Assembly (NCBI GenBank): GCA_025355245.1
Contig: JANXZZ010000179.1
Span: forward strand, 1-58,104
Length of the DNA: 58,104 nucleotides
DNA from: Pseudomonadota bacterium
GTDB lineage: Bacteria > Pseudomonadota > Gammaproteobacteria > Steroidobacterales > Steroidobacteraceae
Direction of reading: 5' to 3'
Part shown: positions 54,638-58,104 of the stretch, piece after piece
Layout of the letters: each line of letters starts with the position of its first letter
Position numbering within the stretch: the first letter of the stretch is position 1
Made by a program: the position numbers and the translations under genes
Notes under the pieces: generated by a model
The model's database searches: none
What the model was told of the DNA's origin: nothing
What the model saw: only the letters and a program-made list of their open reading frames with translations

Positions 54638-56512
54638 TCAGGGAACCGGGCCCCGCAGCGCCGCGACGAGCGTGCGCAGCCCGTCCGGCGTTACCGCCGC
54701 CGGCAGCACCGGCGCGCCGATGTGCACCTCGATCCGCGCCCACAGGCGCCACGGCAGGTAGCGGCCGAGGCCGCGGTGGCAGCGCGAGAACGGCGAGCCC
54801 CAGAGCCCCGCGAGGCCGATCGGCAGCACCGGCACCGGCCGCTCCTTCATCACGCGCATGAGCCCGGGGCGGAACTCGCCGATCGAGCCATCGACCGTCA
54901 GTCGCCCCTCGGGAAAAATGCACACGAGCTCGCCGGCGGCGAGCTCGGCGAGGATCTGCGCGAATGCCGCCTCGCGAGCCGCGACGTCCTCCGCCGCGGT
55001 CGCGATCGGGATCGCCTTCATGCCGCGGAACACGAACTTCGCGACCGGGATCCTGAAGATCGCCGCCTCCATGACGAAGCGCATCGGCCGCGACACCGCG
55101 GCCGAGAGCACCAGCGCATCGGCGAAGCTCACGTGGTTGCAGACCACGAGCGCCGCGCCCTCGGCCGGCACGTTGTCGAGGCCCGTGATCCTGAGCCGGT
55201 AGATGACCCGCGTGATGATCCACGCGAGCAGGCGCAGCAGGAACTCGGGCACCCGCGCGTAGATGAACGCGGTGACTGCAAAGTTGAGGATCGCGGCGAC
55301 CAGCAGGAGCTGCGGGACCGAGACCCCGAGTTTCAGCAAGAGCGCGCCGAAGCCCGACGCCAGCACCATGAAGATCGCATTCCAGATGCTGTTGGCGCTC
55401 ACCACCCGCGACACGAACTCGCGCGGCGTGCGCTTCTGCATGAGCGCGTAGAGCGGCACGATGTAGAGGCCGCCGAACACGCCGATCAGCGTCATGTCGA
55501 TGAGGATGCGCCAGCCGTGCGGCCCGCGCAGGAACTCGAGCCAGTCGAGCTGCACGGCGGCGGGGTGCGCCGGGGTCGAGAAGAATAGGTCGATGCCGAA
55601 GGCGGTGAGTCCGAGCGAGCCGAGCGGCACGAGGCCGATCTCCAGGCGTCGCCCCGACAGTCGCTCGCAGAGCAGCGAGCCGATGCCCACGCCAACCGAG
55701 AAGCCGAGCAGCATCGTCGTGAACACGTGCTCGTTGCCGTTCAGCACCGACTTCGCATAGACCGGTAACTGCGCGAGCACCATGATGCCGTAGAACCAGA
55801 ACCACGAGATGCCGAGGATCGACAGGAACACGATCGGGTCGGTGTGCGCCGCGCGCATGTTCTCGATCGTCGAGCGCGCGATATTGGGATCGATGCGCAG
55901 CGTGGGCGTGAGCGCCGGGATCGACGGAATCAGCAGGCTCGCGCCGAGGCCGACGACCGCAATCACCGCGAGCGCGATGATGAGCGGCGGCAGCTCGTGG
56001 CGCCCCGCGAGCACGCTCGCGAGCACGGTGCCGAGCAGAATCGCGATGAACGTGCCCATCTCGAGGAGCGCGTTGCCGCCGACGAGCTCCGGCGTGCTCA
56101 GCACCTGCGGCAGCATTCCGTACTTCGCCGGCGCAAAGAACGTCGAGTGCGAGCCCATCAGGAACAGCGCCGCGAGCAGCATCGGCATGTTGTGCAGGGT
56201 GAAGCCGACCGCGGCGAGAGCCATGATGCCGATCTCGCACAGCTTCACGATGCGCATCACGACGGCCTTGTCGTAGCGATCGGCGAGCTGGCCGGCGACG
56301 CCGGAGAACAGCACGAACGGCAGGATGAACAGTCCGTTGCCGAGGTTGTTGAGGAGACCCGGGCTCAGGGTCGTGTACGAGGCCGTCTCGAAGGTCGCGA
56401 TCAAGAGGAGCGCGTTCTTGTAGACGTTGTCGTTGAACGCGCCCAGCGCCTGGGTAAAGAAAAACGGCAGGAAACGGCGCTCGGCGAGGAGCCGGAACTG
56501 GCTGTGGCTCAT
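54638..56512 (-). CDS. MFS transporter-acyltransferase fusion (LplT/Aas-like)
   Basis: A 624-residue two-domain protein. Residues 1-415 form a 12-helix MFS transporter of the LplT type (ALGAFNDNVYKNALLLI, LADRYDKAVVM). Residues about 425-624 form a PlsC-type acyltransferase with NHVSFADAL (the HX4D motif) and FPEGRLTVDGSIGEF. The AMP-ligase domain found at the C-terminus of the larger bacterial versions is absent; the next gene, fadD, may supply it. It probably flips and re-acylates lysophospholipids. The ATG at 56512 overlaps the tesA stop by four bases. Confidence 0.9.
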   Translation of the reverse strand: MSHSQFRLLAERRFLPFFFTQALGAFNDNVYKNALLLIATFETASYTTLSPGLLNNLGNGLFILPFVLFSGVAGQLADRYDKAVVMRIVKLCEIGIMALAAVGFTLHNMPMLLAALFLMGSHSTFFAPAKYGMLPQVLSTPELVGGNALLEMGTFIAILLGTVLASVLAGRHELPPLIIALAVIAVVGLGASLLIPSIPALTPTLRIDPNIARSTIENMRAAHTDPIVFLSILGISWFWFYGIMVLAQLPVYAKSVLNGNEHVFTTMLLGFSVGVGIGSLLCERLSGRRLEIGLVPLGSLGLTAFGIDLFFSTPAHPAAVQLDWLEFLRGPHGWRILIDMTLIGVFGGLYIVPLYALMQKRTPREFVSRVVSANSIWNAIFMVLASGFGALLLKLGVSVPQLLLVAAILNFAVTAFIYARVPEFLLRLLAWIITRVIYRLRITGLDNVPAEGAALVVCNHVSFADALVLSAAVSRPMRFVMEAAIFRIPVAKFVFRGMKAIPIATAAEDVAAREAAFAQILAELAAGELVCIFPEGRLTVDGSIGEFRPGLMRVMKERPVPVLPIGLAGLWGSPFSRCHRGLGRYLPWRLWARIEVHIGAPVLPAAVTPDGLRTLVAALRGPVP

Positions 56513-57195
56513 GGGTTCCCGGCGCGCGCAGCGGCTGCAGCTGCGCGCGAGCGTGGGTGCAGCAGGGGCTTCAGCACCGGCCAGACCGTGTCGAGGAGCT
56601 TGCCCTCGGCGGCCGCCACCGGGTGCAGGCGGTCGGCCTGGAAGTTCGCCTCCTCGAGCGCCACGCGCTCGAGCAGGAACGGCACCAGCGCAGCGTGGCC
56701 GGCCCTGGCGACACTGCCGAACGCGGCCGCGAAGCCGCTGGTGTAGGCGGGGCCGTAGTTCGAGGGGATCTGCATGCCGACGACGAGGATCTCGGCTTTC
56801 GCCGCCCGGCCCGCGGCGACGATGTCGCCGAGGTTCTTGCGCATCTCCTCGACCGGCAGGCCGCGCAGCCCGTCGTTCGCGCCGAGCTCGACGACCAGGA
56901 CGGCCGGGCGGTGAGTCGCGAGCACGCGCGGCAGGCGCGCAAGGCCGCCGGCGGTGGTCTCGCCGCTGACGCTGGCGTTGACTACCTCGTATCCGTACCC
57001 TTCCTTCCTGAGCCGTGCCGCGAGGAGTGCCACCCAGCCTTCTTCGGTACGGATCCCGTAACCTGCGCTCAGCGAGTCGCCGAGCACCACCAGCGTCGGT
57101 GCGGGCGTCGCCACCGGCACCGCGCCCGCCCCGGGCGCGGCCAGCCCGAGCGCCACGAGCGCACACAGGAATCGCATTGCCGGACTGGTCCGCAT
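56509..57195 (-). CDS. tesA: Periplasmic SGNH-hydrolase thioesterase/lysophospholipase TesA
   Basis: A 228-residue esterase with a signal peptide (residues about 8-26, FLCALVALGLAAPGAGA). SGNH blocks: GDSLSAGYG (nucleophile Ser), SVSGETTAGG, ELGANDGLRG and DRLHP (Asp/His). E. coli TesA acts as thioesterase I, protease I and lysophospholipase L1. GGGAG lies before ATG 57195; ATG 57177 would remove six residues. It is divergent from the ybbA-like gene, as in E. coli. Confidence 0.94.
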   Translation of the reverse strand: MRTSPAMRFLCALVALGLAAPGAGAVPVATPAPTLVVLGDSLSAGYGIRTEEGWVALLAARLRKEGYGYEVVNASVSGETTAGGLARLPRVLATHRPAVLVVELGANDGLRGLPVEEMRKNLGDIVAAGRAAKAEILVVGMQIPSNYGPAYTSGFAAAFGSVARAGHAALVPFLLERVALEEANFQADRLHPVAAAEGKLLDTVWPVLKPLLHPRSRAAAAAARAGNP

Positions 57196-57214
57196 CTGTC
57201 TCCCGGAGTCGCCC

Positions 57215-57889
<675 letters not shown>

Positions 57890-57891
57890 CG

Positions 57892-58104
57892 GTGCGCGCG
57901 CTCAGCTTCGCGCTCAAGGCGCTCGGCCGCGAAGCGCGCGGCGGCGAGCTCGCGGTGCTGTTTGGCGCGGTACTGATCGCTGTCACCGCGTTGACCGCGG
58001 TCGGGTTCTTCACCAGCCGCGTGTCGCAGGCGATCCAGTCGCAGGCGGGCGAGGTGCTGGCCGGGGACCTGCGGCTCGAGTCCGGGCGCGCCGCCGATGC
58101 CGAG
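57892..58104 (+). CDS. ybbP: FtsX-like ABC permease (YbbP family), N-terminal part (cut by window edge)
   Basis: The first 71 codons of a permease, from GTG 57892. A cytoplasmic start (RALSFALKALGREAR) leads into a membrane helix (LAVLFGAVLIAVTALTAVGFF) and SRVSQAIQSQAGEVLAGDLRL, the beginning of the periplasmic loop. This matches YbbP, the partner of YbbA. The remainder is outside the window. Confidence 0.85.
   Translation, partial: MRALSFALKALGREARGGELAVLFGAVLIAVTALTAVGFFTSRVSQAIQSQAGEVLAGDLRLESGRAADAE

Overview
The window is a high-GC chromosomal segment made almost entirely of housekeeping genes. It contains no tRNA, rRNA, CRISPR array, insertion sequence or prophage that I can see. The gene sets (yicC, gmk, rpoZ, spoT, recG; rph, rdgB, hemW; mrcA divergent from pilMNOPQ, then aroK and aroB; tesA divergent from ybbA and ybbP; bioC and bioH; ubiC and ubiA) point to a gammaproteobacterium. 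The very high GC content and the mixed order suggest a Steroidobacter, Nevskia or Xanthomonas-like lineage. That assignment is inference from gene content only.

Layout, left to right. 1-1490: start of a cytochrome c oxidase operon (coxA partial, coxB; minus). 2046-3551: a Sel1-repeat/TonB-C secreted protein. 3561-5203: bioC and bioH (minus). 5366-6569: a tiny ORF divergent from a LysR regulator. 6583-13154: a leftward run rpoZ, spoT, ridA, recG, ubiC, ubiA. 13535-19358: a three-gene heavy-metal-type RND efflux operon on the plus strand, lying between rpoZ and gmk, which are normally adjacent. 19367-21929: gmk and yicC (minus) with a secreted hypothetical between them. 21977-25250: PP2C phosphatase, rph, rdgB, hemW (plus). 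25251-25783: an unusually AT-rich intergenic region with a cluster of DnaA boxes, a good candidate for the chromosomal origin, followed by an intrinsic terminator and the rpmE promoter. 25784-33041: rpmE, gltA, a DMT-family transporter, two acyl-CoA ligases and a crotonase. 33050-36390: a hypothetical and PBP1A (minus). 36399-44122: a c-di-GMP-I (GEMM-I) riboswitch, then pilMNOPQ and an Ig-repeat lipoprotein, closed by a hairpin. 44154-48022: aroK, an orphan NarL-type regulator, aroB, dgt. 48071-52816: pyrF, hemE, small hypotheticals, a diguanylate cyclase, crcB, a GNAT protein. 52826-57195 (minus): tesA, an MFS-acyltransferase fusion and fadD. 57215-58104: an ABC transporter pair cut by the window edge.

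How the parts work together. The most informative non-coding element is the GEMM-I riboswitch. It begins at a plausible sigma70 promoter that overlaps the mrcA start codon, so c-di-GMP probably sets expression of the whole pilus alignment/secretin operon together with a putative surface lipoprotein. A diguanylate cyclase with an intact GGDEF motif and I-site but a receiver lacking its phosphoacceptor lies 14 kb downstream. The second is the DnaA-box cluster at 25.4-25.6 kb. Most genes to its right point right, and most conserved core genes well to its left point left, as expected on either side of an origin. I did not find a wholly unknown multi-gene system. The candidates worth testing are listed in the findings.
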